Shown here: positions 21,651 to 31,793 of the stretch, in pieces
How positions within the stretch are numbered: the stretch's first letter is position 1
Layout: each line of letters starts with the position of its first letter
Assembly: GCA_900074725.1 (NCBI GenBank)
Contig: LT598459.1
Coordinates: 72,467-136,466, forward strand
Direction: 5' to 3'
DNA length: 64,000 bases
Source: Lachancea dasiensis
Lineage: Eukaryota; Ascomycota; Saccharomycetes; Saccharomycetales; Saccharomycetaceae
The notes under the pieces: generated by a model
The model's database searches: none
Seen by the model: only the letters and a program-made list of their open reading frames with translations
Told to the model about the DNA's origin: nothing
Made by a program: the position numbers and the translations under genes

Positions 21651-21721
21651 TGTATCTATGGGGATAGCGTGCATTTCGATTTCCGGTACACATCATATAT
21701 ACAGATGTATACGCAATGACT

Positions 21722-23725
21722 TCACTCAAGAGTTGCTATTTCTCCCAAAAAGTTCTCTGGGGTAACGATGGCAGTGCTACCGTACATAACTGTTTTGGCA
21801 TTTGAAGGTTGAGAATGGGCCCATTCTTGCAGATTCTGATATTCTAGGTAATTCCCTCCGCCGACCACAAAAACAATCGATTTGTTGTATGACTGTCGCT
21901 TAGGTTTCTTGCTATGAGAGCCGCGAATGACCTTTGGGTCGAAATAGAGGTAGTTATCTGTTGTTTCCAAATTTTTTTGAGAGCTATTCAATGGATCCAT
22001 AATGGCTTCTACAACATTTGTTATTGGAATAGTTTTCTTTTCGGGAAGGAAGTTCTTTATACCAGATATCAAAGAACCAACCCCGCCTTGAATTTTACCT
22101 TCGGTGAGCCCATAAAGCTTATTAGATAAGCCTGATAATAGAACAGACGAATTAGCACCCGCAGTATGCTGTTTGGCGTCGAAGCCATTGCTTTCCAGGG
22201 ATTTATTTTGTAACGACATGGATGACAGCTTCATGAGATCCTTTGACCTATAAATATATTTCAAGGGCGCAATGTCGTAGTTTTGACTTTCAAAATATCT
22301 CTCCACTTCTTGAATGAAGCTTTGTGGTATCTCGCCGGCAGATGTCAGGTACAGTATAATAAAGGTCCTTAGTTTATCCTCTAGGTTATTAGTTTTGTCG
22401 TCTTTGAGAGTTTCTAAAAATCTCTGTCTGGTCTTGGGGGAATCTGGATTTTGTTCAATTTCGAAAAAAGCATCTAGGCCTTTGCTTTCCAATTGCGAAA
22501 GTAGCGATGCTAAAACGCTCATGTGAGTGTCGATTATAGCCTTCCTTGAAGTCAATTCTGGAAGTTTGTTGACTGCTTCTTGTATATGAAGTGTGTCATT
22601 ATTTGCACTAGGGTCTAAGTCGCTAAGTTCATTTACTCCAGTCTTTCTAGTGATCTCTTCGGCATCTGTCTTATAATTCGCAAGAGCAGCTTCGACATTT
22701 TCAACAGCGTCTGGAAATGGAAGATGGGAGTTAGCAGACCAAAAAAAATCTTTGGGATCAATGTCCATCTTTTTTTCTATCTCTTCCCCTTCTTTGGTCT
22801 TGCTTGGAATTGTTATCGTGTTTCTTGCCAATTTGAAAACATCGAATACCAAGTTTTGGTATATCCACGAATGGGAAAACATAGATGCCAGATCAATATT
22901 TCTATCCAAAATAATCAGCACAAATCTGTCAATTGAGGCAGGTGACCCATCATTATTAGACCTGGTGTTGATAACATAGTCTCGTAGTTTACTTTCCAAC
23001 TTTTGAGCCACCAGTTCTGCGGATCCACCTTTGGGAGCCCTGATAATAGGTATGGAGTTAACAGTCATAACCGCATCGTACAACCCATCGGCAATGCTGT
23101 CGCAAAGCTCGTTTATAGAATTTTCGCTACTTTCAGGGCTGTTCAGCTGCCGAAACACAGCAGGTTGTTCTAGCGAGAAAAGCTCAGGTTCAGTGACCAC
23201 AAACTCAGCATATTGATCGTATACTTGTTTGATTCGATCTACTTTGCCTGTCATGGACACTTGTCTCGCGAGATCTTCGAGCAGTTCGCGATTCAGTACT
23301 GAGGTAAAATTGATGTAAAATTCCGCGTACTTATCGTCCTTCAAGTCTTGGACAATTGCATTGATATTTTCCTGAGTAGGTTGTACAAAGTAAACAACAG
23401 GAACATCTGGCAACGGTGATCTTTTTTGTTGAATAAGGCTGTGAACCGTAACACCAGATTTCAAAAGATCGTTCACCCTCAAAATGGATGACACGATGGC
23501 TGTACTTTTAGCATCTAGAACAAGAACTTTCCACACAACTTCCTGGCCGTCCAACCCGGAGGTTAGGTCGTAGGTGGATTTGTCCGTGTTGAAGATCAAC
23601 ATCTTTTCGATCAAAGCTATTTGCGTGTTTTGAGTTAGTACTCTTTATCAAAGAGATAATCGTTCGGGTACTTGACACTTACCAATTTGTTTGTCTCGAA
23701 GACTCAAATCATCAGAGCTGGACAT
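21722..23725 (-). CDS. SLY1: SM protein for ER-Golgi SNARE assembly, spliced
   Basis: Sly1 binds the syntaxin Sed5 and clasps SNARE complexes for ER-to-Golgi and intra-Golgi fusion. The gene has two exons, 23683-23725 and 21722-23616. Exon 1 encodes MSSSDDLSLRDKQI and splices in phase 1 so that the product reads KQIALIEKMLIF, matching the yeast RDMQISAILKMLFLN region. Exon 2 alone has no ATG in that region. The joined product is 645 residues (yeast 666). The Sec1/Munc18 fold is clear, with ILDRNIDLASMFSHSWIYQ, TRKTGVNELSDLDP and the near-invariant ending VFVVGGGNYLEYQNLQEWA. To my knowledge S. cerevisiae SLY1 has no intron. Confidence 0.95.
23617..23682 (-). other. SLY1: Spliceosomal intron of SLY1
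   Basis: This 66-nt intron starts GTAAGT (minus strand, 23682 downward), has a perfect branch site TACTAAC (23640-23634) and ends in ATAG at 23617. The branch A is 18 nt from the acceptor. It interrupts codon 15 after its first base. Confidence 0.93.
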
Positions 23726-23977
23726 TGCTGTGTGTTTCAGTTGGTGATAGGCTCAACGGTCAAATAATAACAGATTTGAAGGTTGTCCATGTACGTGAGA
23801 TTTTAATTGGAATTATTATTGCGCGACAGCAAATACAGAAATGATATCTTATAAACTTTACATCGAAGAGCCAAAGCAAGGGCTAAATTCCATTAACTCT
23901 TATTACCTTCTCTTTGACTGAAGTACGGCCCGTAGGCAATATCATTATATGTACAGATAGTTACACTATGCTAAAAT

Positions 23978-25609
23978 TTATTGTGGTGGACCCTCCTTTA
24001 AGGTAGATCTTCCTGCCCTCAAGAGCTCGTCACACAGGAGTAAATTACTGGCAATACCAGTGGATCCCGTAATGGCATTTCTAATTACGCGGTAAGAGTC
24101 CCAGATACCTTCAATTGTAGGATCACAACAGTCGCCAACATTTAGATCAACACCCACCAACCTGTCAGCATTCTCATCTAGTTCATCTTGGCACATTGCT
24201 ATCACATCCAAGGCATCATAGCCTGAGTTTTTGATAAGAGTCTTGGGGACTACAAGCAAAGCCTCGGCAAATGCATTTACACCAGCTTTCTTTTTGCCCT
24301 TTGCTCCTAACTTGTTGGCGTTAGCATTCCTTAGGTGATTAGAAGCAGCAAGGTAAAATGCGCCAGCACCTGGGACGACGGACTTATCCTTCAAGACGTT
24401 GGCAACAGCTCTCAAACCGTCCCTTACAGCATCTTTTGTTTGATTCAAAGCGTGGAAAGTGGCCCCTTTGATGAGAATGGTACATGACTTGGGATCTTTG
24501 TTCTCAGTGACGTAGGTGAATTTCTCTTCACCAATGGTTTCCTGAAACACGAGGCCAGAGTACCCCAGTATAGATGGAGATAGGTCGTCCACTGAGTTTT
24601 GTGCTTCGCCGCCCGTCACAAGCTGCAGTCTCTCCATGTTACGTCTCTTTGCTCTTCTAAGAGCTAGGATGTTGTGCTTTGCAAGCAAGTCCAACGACAT
24701 TGGATCAATACCCTTTTGATTGATGATTACGAACCCTGTCTTGGAGTCCAGGCCACATACTTCGTTCTTGAGGTCTATGATTTTTTTCAGTTTCTCGTCC
24801 ACAAATTTTCTTTCACTGGCAGCAAGTTTATCCCTTTGGTCGGCAGAACTGTAGTAAAAACCAGAATTGACTTCAGTCTTTTCATATTCCAAAGAGACGT
24901 TCAAAATCAATACATAAGCATTTTCAACTCGCGTTGGCATGTCAGGGTGTCTTCCACCATGATCAAGGACCAAACCCTTGATGAAGCTAGTGTCTTTGGC
25001 CGAGAGATGCTGCATTTGCATGATTTCTACCATGTGGAGATCCAATGAACGGCTATCTCCATTCTGAACGCTCAGGACAGCATCGGTGACAATGGGCGTG
25101 AGAACTTCAGCGAGATCTGGCGTCACCTTGGTTGAAAGAGAGCTTCTCGCTACTTGTAGCAGAAATTCGCGATCCATTTCGTCTGCGGCCTTGTCTATCT
25201 TGTAGCCGTTTAAAAACTCTAGGGCCTCGCGACGTGCGATTTCAAAGCCATCTGTTACTAATCTAGGATGAACGCCCTCTTGAATAAGTCTGTAGGCCTG
25301 TTTCAGCAGTTCGCCGACCAAACATACCACTGTAGTTGTTCCGTCACCTGTAATCTCATCCTGGGCTGCTGCCGCTCTGGCTATCATGACTGCAGTAGGA
25401 GATTGAATTTGCATCTCTGTCAACAGTACTTTCCCGTCTTTGGTTAGCTTGATGTTTCCAGCACTGTCCACCAACATCTTCAAAGTTCCCTTAGGACCCA
25501 GGTTGGTTTCCAGCACCGATTGCAGACCTTCAGCAGATGTAACGTTCACCTTGAGAGCGGCATCTCTCCTCAGAGATTCGGCCTTTGGGTTTAGCAGTTG
25601 TAGAGACAT
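23978..25609 (-). CDS. CCT6: Chaperonin CCT/TRiC zeta subunit
   Basis: Cct6 is one of eight subunits of the cytosolic chaperonin that folds actin, tubulin and WD-repeat proteins. The 543-residue product (yeast 546) has the group II chaperonin signatures: [20 protein letters not shown] near residues 35-55, [17 protein letters not shown] near 90-105, and the C-terminal [20 protein letters not shown] with the ATP-pocket region. GPKG and GDGTT contact ATP. The gene lies tail-to-head behind SLY1 on the same strand, 252 bp apart. The phosducin-like PLP1, a CCT cofactor, is in the same window. Confidence 0.97.
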   Translation of the reverse strand: MSLQLLNPKAESLRRDAALKVNVTSAEGLQSVLETNLGPKGTLKMLVDSAGNIKLTKDGKVLLTEMQIQSPTAVMIARAAAAQDEITGDGTTTVVCLVGELLKQAYRLIQEGVHPRLVTDGFEIARREALEFLNGYKIDKAADEMDREFLLQVARSSLSTKVTPDLAEVLTPIVTDAVLSVQNGDSRSLDLHMVEIMQMQHLSAKDTSFIKGLVLDHGGRHPDMPTRVENAYVLILNVSLEYEKTEVNSGFYYSSADQRDKLAASERKFVDEKLKKIIDLKNEVCGLDSKTGFVIINQKGIDPMSLDLLAKHNILALRRAKRRNMERLQLVTGGEAQNSVDDLSPSILGYSGLVFQETIGEEKFTYVTENKDPKSCTILIKGATFHALNQTKDAVRDGLRAVANVLKDKSVVPGAGAFYLAASNHLRNANANKLGAKGKKKAGVNAFAEALLVVPKTLIKNSGYDALDVIAMCQDELDENADRLVGVDLNVGDCCDPTIEGIWDSYRVIRNAITGSTGIASNLLLCDELLRAGRSTLKEGPPQ

Positions 25610-26186
25610 TTATACCGCAATAGATGGTCAATTGAACGAGAACGCAGTCAACTGTATATGTGCAACAGGTTCCAACTTCGTATGTCCATCAACCTATTAG
25701 AATAATAACAGTCAAAATTTTTAGATTCGCCACCACGTTACCCGGCCACCTTTCATGACTCGAAAGTACAAAGTGATAATCAGTAAAACTGGCCCAGAAT
25801 ATACAGGACCAGGACTCTTGAGACACTGTAGTGCTTTAACCTGTTTTATCTCGTCTACATACCAGACCAGGCTGCCTTCGCATCTATTCTATATCGTCAA
25901 ATTCTCGTAATAAGGACGTAGTGCGCCCTTTGGTCACAAGAGTAGCTGAGAACCTTCAATAAATCACGGCTCGAGTCATCATTCGAAGGGTATAGCGTGA
26001 TTGTCAGGGTGTTCTTACATTCCCATACGTTACGTCGCTGAAGATGCTAAAACTCTTGTTGAGGCTCCGTATGACCCGTTAGTACAGAGTGAGACAGTTC
26101 CGAGGCCCCAGCCGTGCCAACAGTATTTAAGCTATGCTCTTTTCAGCGTTGCTGATTCGTTCACATGGCTCTCTCAGTATTAAGGC
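25610..26186. other. Intergenic CCT6-MAP1
   Basis: This 577-bp stretch holds the CCT6 promoter and the MAP1 3' region. Besides a Reb1 site (separate entry), I see nothing conserved. Open frames here lack ATG starts. Confidence 0.5.
25738..25744. promoter_or_regulatory. Reb1 binding site upstream of CCT6
   Basis: TTACCCG, the reverse complement of the Reb1 core CGGGTAA, lies about 130 bp before the CCT6 start. This is the usual distance for this nucleosome-clearing general regulatory factor. It is followed by G, giving the extended TTACCCGG match. Confidence 0.55.
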
Positions 26187-27305
26187 CTACTTTCTTCTGG
26201 GTCTCGGCCCACCTGGTGACTTCTTGTTGCGAGCCGTGAGGATTTCAACGCCATTCTCGGTGACTAGCAAAGTGTGTTCAAATTGAGCACTCACCTTACC
26301 ATCTTTGGTGGAGGACGTCCAGTCATCAGGCCAGCTCATATCATGCCAGGTACCCTCGTTGATCATTGGCTCCACAGTGAAAACCATGCCAGGCTTCATA
26401 ATACCGGAGGTGCGGTTTCCGGCGTAGTGAGGGATGCTGGGAGCACAATGGAAAAACCGACCAACACCATGGCCACAGTATGTCCTCACGACCGAGCACT
26501 TGTTCTCTTTAGCGTGCTTCTCAATGTAGTTACCCAACTCCTGAAACGTGGAGCCTGGTTTGCACTGTTTGATGGCGGTTTTTAGACACTCTCTCGCAGT
26601 CTCCACGGTATTGACGACCTCCTTCCGCGTATTTTCTCCCACATAGTAGGTTTCGTTGAGGTCGGCATGAACGCCGAAGACGTAAATCGAGACATCGAGG
26701 TTGACCACATCGCCATCTGCCAACACCGTCTGGTCGGGAATCCCATGACACACAATTTCATTTACAGATGTGCAGAGAGACTTGGGAAAATTGTAATAGT
26801 TCAACGGAGAAGGATAAGCACCTCTCTTTACTGTTTCCTCATGGCAAATGCGGTCTAGTTCGTCTGTAGTAACGCCGACTTGGATTGCGGCCGCGGTGAT
26901 GTCCAGAATTTCTCTCGCTAGCATGCAAGCTTTGCGAATCTTCTTAATTTCGTCCTTGGAGTACACGATGATCTTGTTAGTTGCATCGTTGCGTTGTTCT
27001 AGACGGGGAAGACCGTCTTCCGCCCATTCTGGTAGTTCAATTCCTTCTGGGATGGTTCTCTTCGGAGTTAGAGGATACGCAGCCCTCAGGTTACCGGCAT
27101 ATTTGAATTTTGGGAACGGGTCGTACGATTCTGGTTTGTCGTCCTTCCAGTGTAAAGCCTTGTGTGCTTTGTAACTGTTTTTGTAGCAGCCCTCATCGCA
27201 GAATGGTTGCTCGATTCCCTGCTTCAAACAGATGGGGCATTTCAGACCAGAGGAACATTTGGTACCGCACTGCAAATCTGAACAACGCTGGATGACCTCA
27301 GACAT
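26187..27305 (-). CDS. MAP1: Methionine aminopeptidase 1
   Basis: Map1 removes the initiator methionine from nascent chains on the ribosome. The 372-residue product (yeast 387) has the eukaryotic type I N-terminal zinc domain with paired Cys (CPIC, FCDEGC) and His residues (HKALH), which anchors the enzyme to the ribosome. The pita-bread catalytic domain follows. Its metal ligands can be seen in NLDVS and HADLNET (two Asp), GHGVGRFFH (His), FTVEPMI (Glu) and QFEHTLLVT (Glu). It is followed by CDD1 on its upstream side, both on the minus strand, as in yeast. Confidence 0.96.
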   Translation of the reverse strand: MSEVIQRCSDLQCGTKCSSGLKCPICLKQGIEQPFCDEGCYKNSYKAHKALHWKDDKPESYDPFPKFKYAGNLRAAYPLTPKRTIPEGIELPEWAEDGLPRLEQRNDATNKIIVYSKDEIKKIRKACMLAREILDITAAAIQVGVTTDELDRICHEETVKRGAYPSPLNYYNFPKSLCTSVNEIVCHGIPDQTVLADGDVVNLDVSIYVFGVHADLNETYYVGENTRKEVVNTVETARECLKTAIKQCKPGSTFQELGNYIEKHAKENKCSVVRTYCGHGVGRFFHCAPSIPHYAGNRTSGIMKPGMVFTVEPMINEGTWHDMSWPDDWTSSTKDGKVSAQFEHTLLVTENGVEILTARNKKSPGGPRPRRK

Positions 27306-27717
27306 ATCTGATATATAATAGTCTCCAGAAGCTTGACTATGGTAAACGCTGAAGTATGGAAGATGTGATGTAAATATTCGTTTTCATATAGCTTCTGAAA
27401 TAATTTTTCACTATGTGCGATGCTCCGGATGGCCTGAGCTGAGGGTCTATAAATGTATGTAATACCATCGACCAGTCTTGCCAAAGCAGTTTCAACAAGA
27501 CCAATGTTCTCACTGGTTCGATTGTAAGGAAATTACTACTTTTTCCAACCTTCTGTCCTTTAGCCGTATACGACCCAACAAATGATGTGAAGGCCCTGGT
27601 CAGGGCCGTTCTTGAAGAATTTCCTATCTTATAGCGTGGCTGTGCTGTCCTTGAGCCCTCAGCTGGCAAATAGTAGTTTTGGCTTTTGCTTGTATCGTGC
27701 CGATCTGATGATCATAA
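27306..27717. other. Intergenic MAP1-CDD1
   Basis: This 412-bp stretch is the MAP1 promoter and the CDD1 3' end. I see no RNA gene or recognisable regulatory site. Confidence 0.45.
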
Positions 27718-28176
27718 TCAAAAGGTCCCGGGCGTGGGCCCGAAACTTAGGGGCAACAGCTCTTGCAAGGTCCTGATTATACACTTCGATCCATCGCCAT
27801 TGAGCATCACAACTGGAAGCTGTGGGTCTGCAAACTCCCGGATCGTCTGTCTGCAGATTCCGCAAGGCGTGATACATGTTTCTAGAGACTCTGCACTAAT
27901 GGCGATGCATAACCAGTCACTCAAGTGGCCAGATGTGACGGCTTTGACAATTGCGGTGCGCTCCGCACATATTCCGCCCGGTGTGCTTACGTTTTCAACG
28001 TTTGCTCCCAGAAAACAATCCTTAGATTTGGTCATTAGACAGCACCCTACTGGAAACTTCGAGTACGGGCTGTAAGAGAGCTTCCGTGCTTCTAGCGCCT
28101 GAGATTTCAAGCTCTGAAATTCCTCGGGTGTTAGACCAGCAGGCAGACTGTTGCCTTCCATGTTGTCAAGTGCCAT
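27718..28176 (-). CDS. CDD1: Cytidine deaminase
   Basis: Cdd1 converts cytidine and deoxycytidine to uridine and deoxyuridine in pyrimidine salvage. The 152-residue product (yeast 142) shows the deaminase zinc site: C70 and E72 in GGICAERTA, then C105 and C108 in PCGICRQ. The SYSPYSKFPVG and GANVEN blocks bind the nucleoside. A second Met at position 6 could be the start. The active form in yeast is a homotetramer. It is divergent from SND1. Confidence 0.95.
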   Translation of the reverse strand: MALDNMEGNSLPAGLTPEEFQSLKSQALEARKLSYSPYSKFPVGCCLMTKSKDCFLGANVENVSTPGGICAERTAIVKAVTSGHLSDWLCIAISAESLETCITPCGICRQTIREFADPQLPVVMLNGDGSKCIIRTLQELLPLSFGPTPGTF

Positions 28177-29135
28177 GGTGAGTTTGAGAGATGGTCAATT
28201 TCGCCACCGTTTCATTACCCTTTTATATCATATAAATATGTTTGTAAAGATAAGAATGGTGGGGCCAAAGGAAGTGCCTACGATGCAAGACTACTTCAAG
28301 GCCAACACGGGCAGCATACAAAATATCATTTCTAGTTGGCTAGGCTAACAGGAAATACGTCTTTTTGAGTTTCTCGTTCCTAGTTCTGGAGTGTTCGGAA
28401 AATAATCTAAGCGACCTTTTTCCATTTGATTATATTCAGTTGCACTCTTCCAGAAACAGCCCAATGGTAGAAGAAATAGTACTGGAACATTCACAAAAGA
28501 GGGTGCGGCCTGATTGAAGAGCCATCAGGAGACCTACTTGGAATCAGGCCTTCAATAGTTCATTTGACCTCATGACATTTTTATCATTTGTTCCCACTGT
28601 GTCGCGCAAATAATAACATCAGCATATTAACCTTGAGGGAGAGACCAGCGAGAAAAGTCGTAAGTGGGTAACAGAGCACCAATCGGACACAACTGTGACC
28701 CAACTGTAAGCGTTACTTGAAAGTGTTTTGAATTTGGCATCTGGGCGACACATGCGTACATAGTGACTTATGTGGTAAAATACCGCAACCTCTTGTTGAA
28801 ACGACCGTTTCCGCCCACAGAAAATCAATATCGATCCAAAACAGTATCTGGGCTAGCCAGAGGAAGTTTTATATAATTTACGCCCTGTTTGGTTCGTCTC
28901 CTTCCCTCTAATGTCACTCGTTTAGTTGCCGCCAGTTGTCGAAATTTTTTGCCGTATAACCTGCTCAAAAATGATAATCACAGTGGGATCATCCTCACAG
29001 ACAATCGAATTATCCTCGAGTGTCATCCACTGTCAGAAGACGTGGTCAGAAGATTGTGATCCGTTGGCTAAGTTCCTTTGAGTGTATCCATTGGCACAAG
29101 TACTGTCGTATGGTGCTCGGGCATCGTCATCGTCC
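28177..29135. other. Divergent intergenic region CDD1-SND1
   Basis: This 959-bp stretch serves two divergent genes. It contains a 36-codon ORF at 28238-28348 just after a TATA-like run, which I do not recognise, and a 36-codon upstream ORF before SND1 (separate entry). No tRNA or snoRNA signature was seen. Confidence 0.45.
28971..29081 (+). other. Upstream ORF in the SND1 leader
   Basis: A 36-codon ORF starts with ATG at 28971, preceded by four A residues (a favourable yeast context). It ends at TGA 29079-29081, 54 bp before the SND1 ATG. Translation is untested. Confidence 0.3.
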
Positions 29136-31328
29136 ATGAAAGAACCAAGCGGTGGGAAAAGTCTGGCGTCAAAAGTGCTGACTGCCAAAGCACTCGACCA
29201 GGCGCCACAGGGGTGGAAAAAGGAACCAAAGGTTAGAGTAAAACGGGTGGACTCCTTGTTCTTGATCTCGTATTCGGATGCAGCGTCTTCGAAGTTGCCT
29301 TTGTCGCTGCCGTCTCTCAAGGAGTTTAATATCTCGCTCTACATCGATATTCCCACTATCGACTACTACAATGACCAACTCACACATTTTCGGCTGACGA
29401 AGTTTAACAAGAAGTTCAAAATCCACAAGCTCAAGGAGCAAATATTGGCGAGTTTCACGAATTTCGATGACTCTGCATGGGATCTAATCATGCAGCGCGC
29501 CTCACCTGATTCGCCCATCAAATTCAAGTTTTCCGTGGCATCCAGTGGCGCTCTGCGTTACGTCGAGACCATCAAGTTCCTGGTAGAATCGTGCTGGCAC
29601 CGCATCCAGGAAATACCGCAGTCGTCGATTTCCATCAACACTATTTTCAAACTTCAAGTATCCCCCACCTCCTTGATCTGGTTCAAGACGTTTCTTGACA
29701 AGGACCTACTAGCACACGCGGTCGTCGATTTCGAAGTTATCGGCAACTACAACATGATCACGTCGTCCACAACGCCTTTCAAGGAGTATTACTCCAAACT
29801 GAACAATAAATTTACCTCTTCCTCGTATTTACAAGATGGCACCCCAAGCTATACGAGTTTGGAAACGAGCGATTCCATCGTCGTCGTTACAAACAATACT
29901 GGTGTCAAGGCTTTGCTTACTATCTTGTCTGACAAGCCGCTGACCAGCTATCTCTCAAAGGACTCTCTCGAGGCTTTGCACAGTAACGCCCTGCAGAAAA
30001 AGCCTTCAAAACAACCAGAAGTGGATCCCACAGATAGTGATGAGGACGATACACCTTTAAACAGGGACTCTTCTTCGCTGTTAAGTTTCCAGGACTCCTT
30101 GATTACCTCTAACAAAGATAAATCCGTCAAAGTAAGGTCAACTCCTTATGCCAGATCAGGTGCACGCAGCCGACGGCTTCGAACTGCGAATACCTTTCAA
30201 CTTGGGCAGGATAATCATAGCACGGACGAAGCTGCGTCCTATTCCGATTTGCAACAATTCGAACATGACGAGGACTCCGACGAGGAAGAGCCGGACGAGG
30301 ATGAGGACGAGAACGATGATGATGGATTGAGCTTTTCAGTACCAAGTCGGTTGTCTCGCTGCGGCTCTGAGACAGACTTCTCGAGGATGAAATCGCCGGA
30401 GTCAGAAACTACACGTCGATTCCGCTCCCTTAGTTTGATGGACCCAGCACTACGATCCCCATTCGCCCAAGACGCAATTCAGGTGCAGCAGCCTGACGCA
30501 CGACGGCCACCAACTATGGAAATTATAGAGGATGAAATGTGCTCGCCCACCACCAACGGTTTAAGCCAAGGTTGTACCAATATCTACGTGCACGATGGGC
30601 ATTTTGGCCAGCCCGCAGCATCGACTACTCCAAGAAAGCCAAGGCGTTTACAGCGCACAGGCTCCGCCAACAATGTCAGCGTTGGGCTTATTCCGCCCGA
30701 ATTTTTCTCTAGAATATCCTCACCCTCTTCTAGCAATAGCAGCTCAAACACATCTCTCACGAACTTAAGCATTCTTCCTGGAACTTTTTCAAAGCTACTT
30801 CACACCTCAAGCGGAGATAGCCGCGAAGACGAGGATCCTTTTCTGTCAAAAAGAAGAACTGCCGATATTTCCGGTCGCGGCCTGAATACAGACGCGTCTT
30901 TCCGCCTCGCGAGCAACCAATTAAGCCCTCACGATATGAATCAGTTCGCTTTGAACTTCAGAAGTAGCAAGCGGATTCCAGCCACCGAGAAGGCACTGGA
31001 TGATGAGGACCGTATGATGTTTGGTTCTGCCAAAGTTAATGAATCAAAGGCGTCGGACGAGGAATCGAAGTCCAACGCGGAGTCTGTTTCCACACTGGTA
31101 GGCAACGGAAATGATCCTTCGAAATCTGTCTCTCCAGTTTTGAAATCTTTAAATATTCAATTTTATGGAGATGACAAGACTTCGAATGTAGCCTCGAGCT
31201 CTATCAAGACACCGAATAGCACCACCGCGAAATCGTCAACATACAAGAAACCTAAGTTTACCTTAGACTTGTACAACGATGAGGAAATGCATTCCACCGG
31301 AGGATGGCTGCTAGGAGGAAACCGCTAG
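29136..31328 (+). CDS. SND1: SRP-independent ER targeting factor Snd1 (YDR186C type)
   Basis: Snd1 is a cytosolic, ribosome-associated factor of the SRP-independent (SND) route to the ER membrane, working with Snd2 and Snd3. I start at the first ATG (29136); the upstream extension in this frame has none. The product has 730 residues, shorter than the 877-residue yeast protein. An ordered N-terminal part (about residues 50-300) carries RVDSLFLISYSD and YIDIPTIDYYNDQLTHFRLT. The rest is Ser/Asp/Glu-rich and probably disordered, with an acidic run near residues 385-405. It ends in LYNDEEMHSTGGWLLGGNR. I have no motif-level proof: the assignment depends mainly on position between CCT6/CDD1 and the UPS gene. 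Confidence 0.72.
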   Translation: MKEPSGGKSLASKVLTAKALDQAPQGWKKEPKVRVKRVDSLFLISYSDAASSKLPLSLPSLKEFNISLYIDIPTIDYYNDQLTHFRLTKFNKKFKIHKLKEQILASFTNFDDSAWDLIMQRASPDSPIKFKFSVASSGALRYVETIKFLVESCWHRIQEIPQSSISINTIFKLQVSPTSLIWFKTFLDKDLLAHAVVDFEVIGNYNMITSSTTPFKEYYSKLNNKFTSSSYLQDGTPSYTSLETSDSIVVVTNNTGVKALLTILSDKPLTSYLSKDSLEALHSNALQKKPSKQPEVDPTDSDEDDTPLNRDSSSLLSFQDSLITSNKDKSVKVRSTPYARSGARSRRLRTANTFQLGQDNHSTDEAASYSDLQQFEHDEDSDEEEPDEDEDENDDDGLSFSVPSRLSRCGSETDFSRMKSPESETTRRFRSLSLMDPALRSPFAQDAIQVQQPDARRPPTMEIIEDEMCSPTTNGLSQGCTNIYVHDGHFGQPAASTTPRKPRRLQRTGSANNVSVGLIPPEFFSRISSPSSSNSSSNTSLTNLSILPGTFSKLLHTSSGDSREDEDPFLSKRRTADISGRGLNTDASFRLASNQLSPHDMNQFALNFRSSKRIPATEKALDDEDRMMFGSAKVNESKASDEESKSNAESVSTLVGNGNDPSKSVSPVLKSLNIQFYGDDKTSNVASSSIKTPNSTTAKSSTYKKPKFTLDLYNDEEMHSTGGWLLGGNR

Positions 31329-31789
31329 GTAAACAGAAATTTGTTGTTTGTGTCGCTGCTATACTCTTTGCTAACTTTGGCTTTACCTGCCCCAACCATT
31401 AATTTTGCATGATGTACATTAGTCTCGCAACACTTTATAATTGTCATTTGGAGTTAAGTATGGATAGAAACTGAGATTTTTCAAATAAAACAAGGAAAAT
31501 CCCATAGTAAATCGCGAGGCATATCGAGCGTTAGAGTCCATTGCTGGCTTGCAGCTCAGTTGGTGCTATCAGACGTTTGTGCCATGACCGTTACGTTTTC
31601 GTTTGGTGTGATCATGTGATAGTTTACTGTTGGTTAATCAGCAGGAAAGTAGATTAATAGTTTGACACATGTAGAATGCATACATATTCATCGGCTTCTG
31701 TCACTCTGTCTTTGGATGGTGATCGCAGGTTCTGTGTAAGCTGGTAAGCTGATGGTATTGAGTACTCGTTTCCAAAAGTTCGATATTAT
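31329..31789. other. Intergenic SND1-ERF2
   Basis: This 461-bp stretch holds the SND1 3' region and the ERF2 promoter. CATGTGAT near 31612 matches a Cbf1-type E-box (CAYGTGAY), but no AT-rich block or CDEIII element lies beside it, so it is not a centromere. An upstream ORF at its end is listed separately. Confidence 0.45.
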
Positions 31790-31793
31790 ATGA
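31752..31793 (+). other. Upstream ORF overlapping the ERF2 start (ATGA)
   Basis: An ATG at 31752 opens 13 codons and stops at TGA 31791-31793. The stop shares four bases (ATGA) with the ERF2 start at 31790. A ribosome that translated it would terminate on the main start codon, an arrangement suited to termination-reinitiation. Confidence 0.35.
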
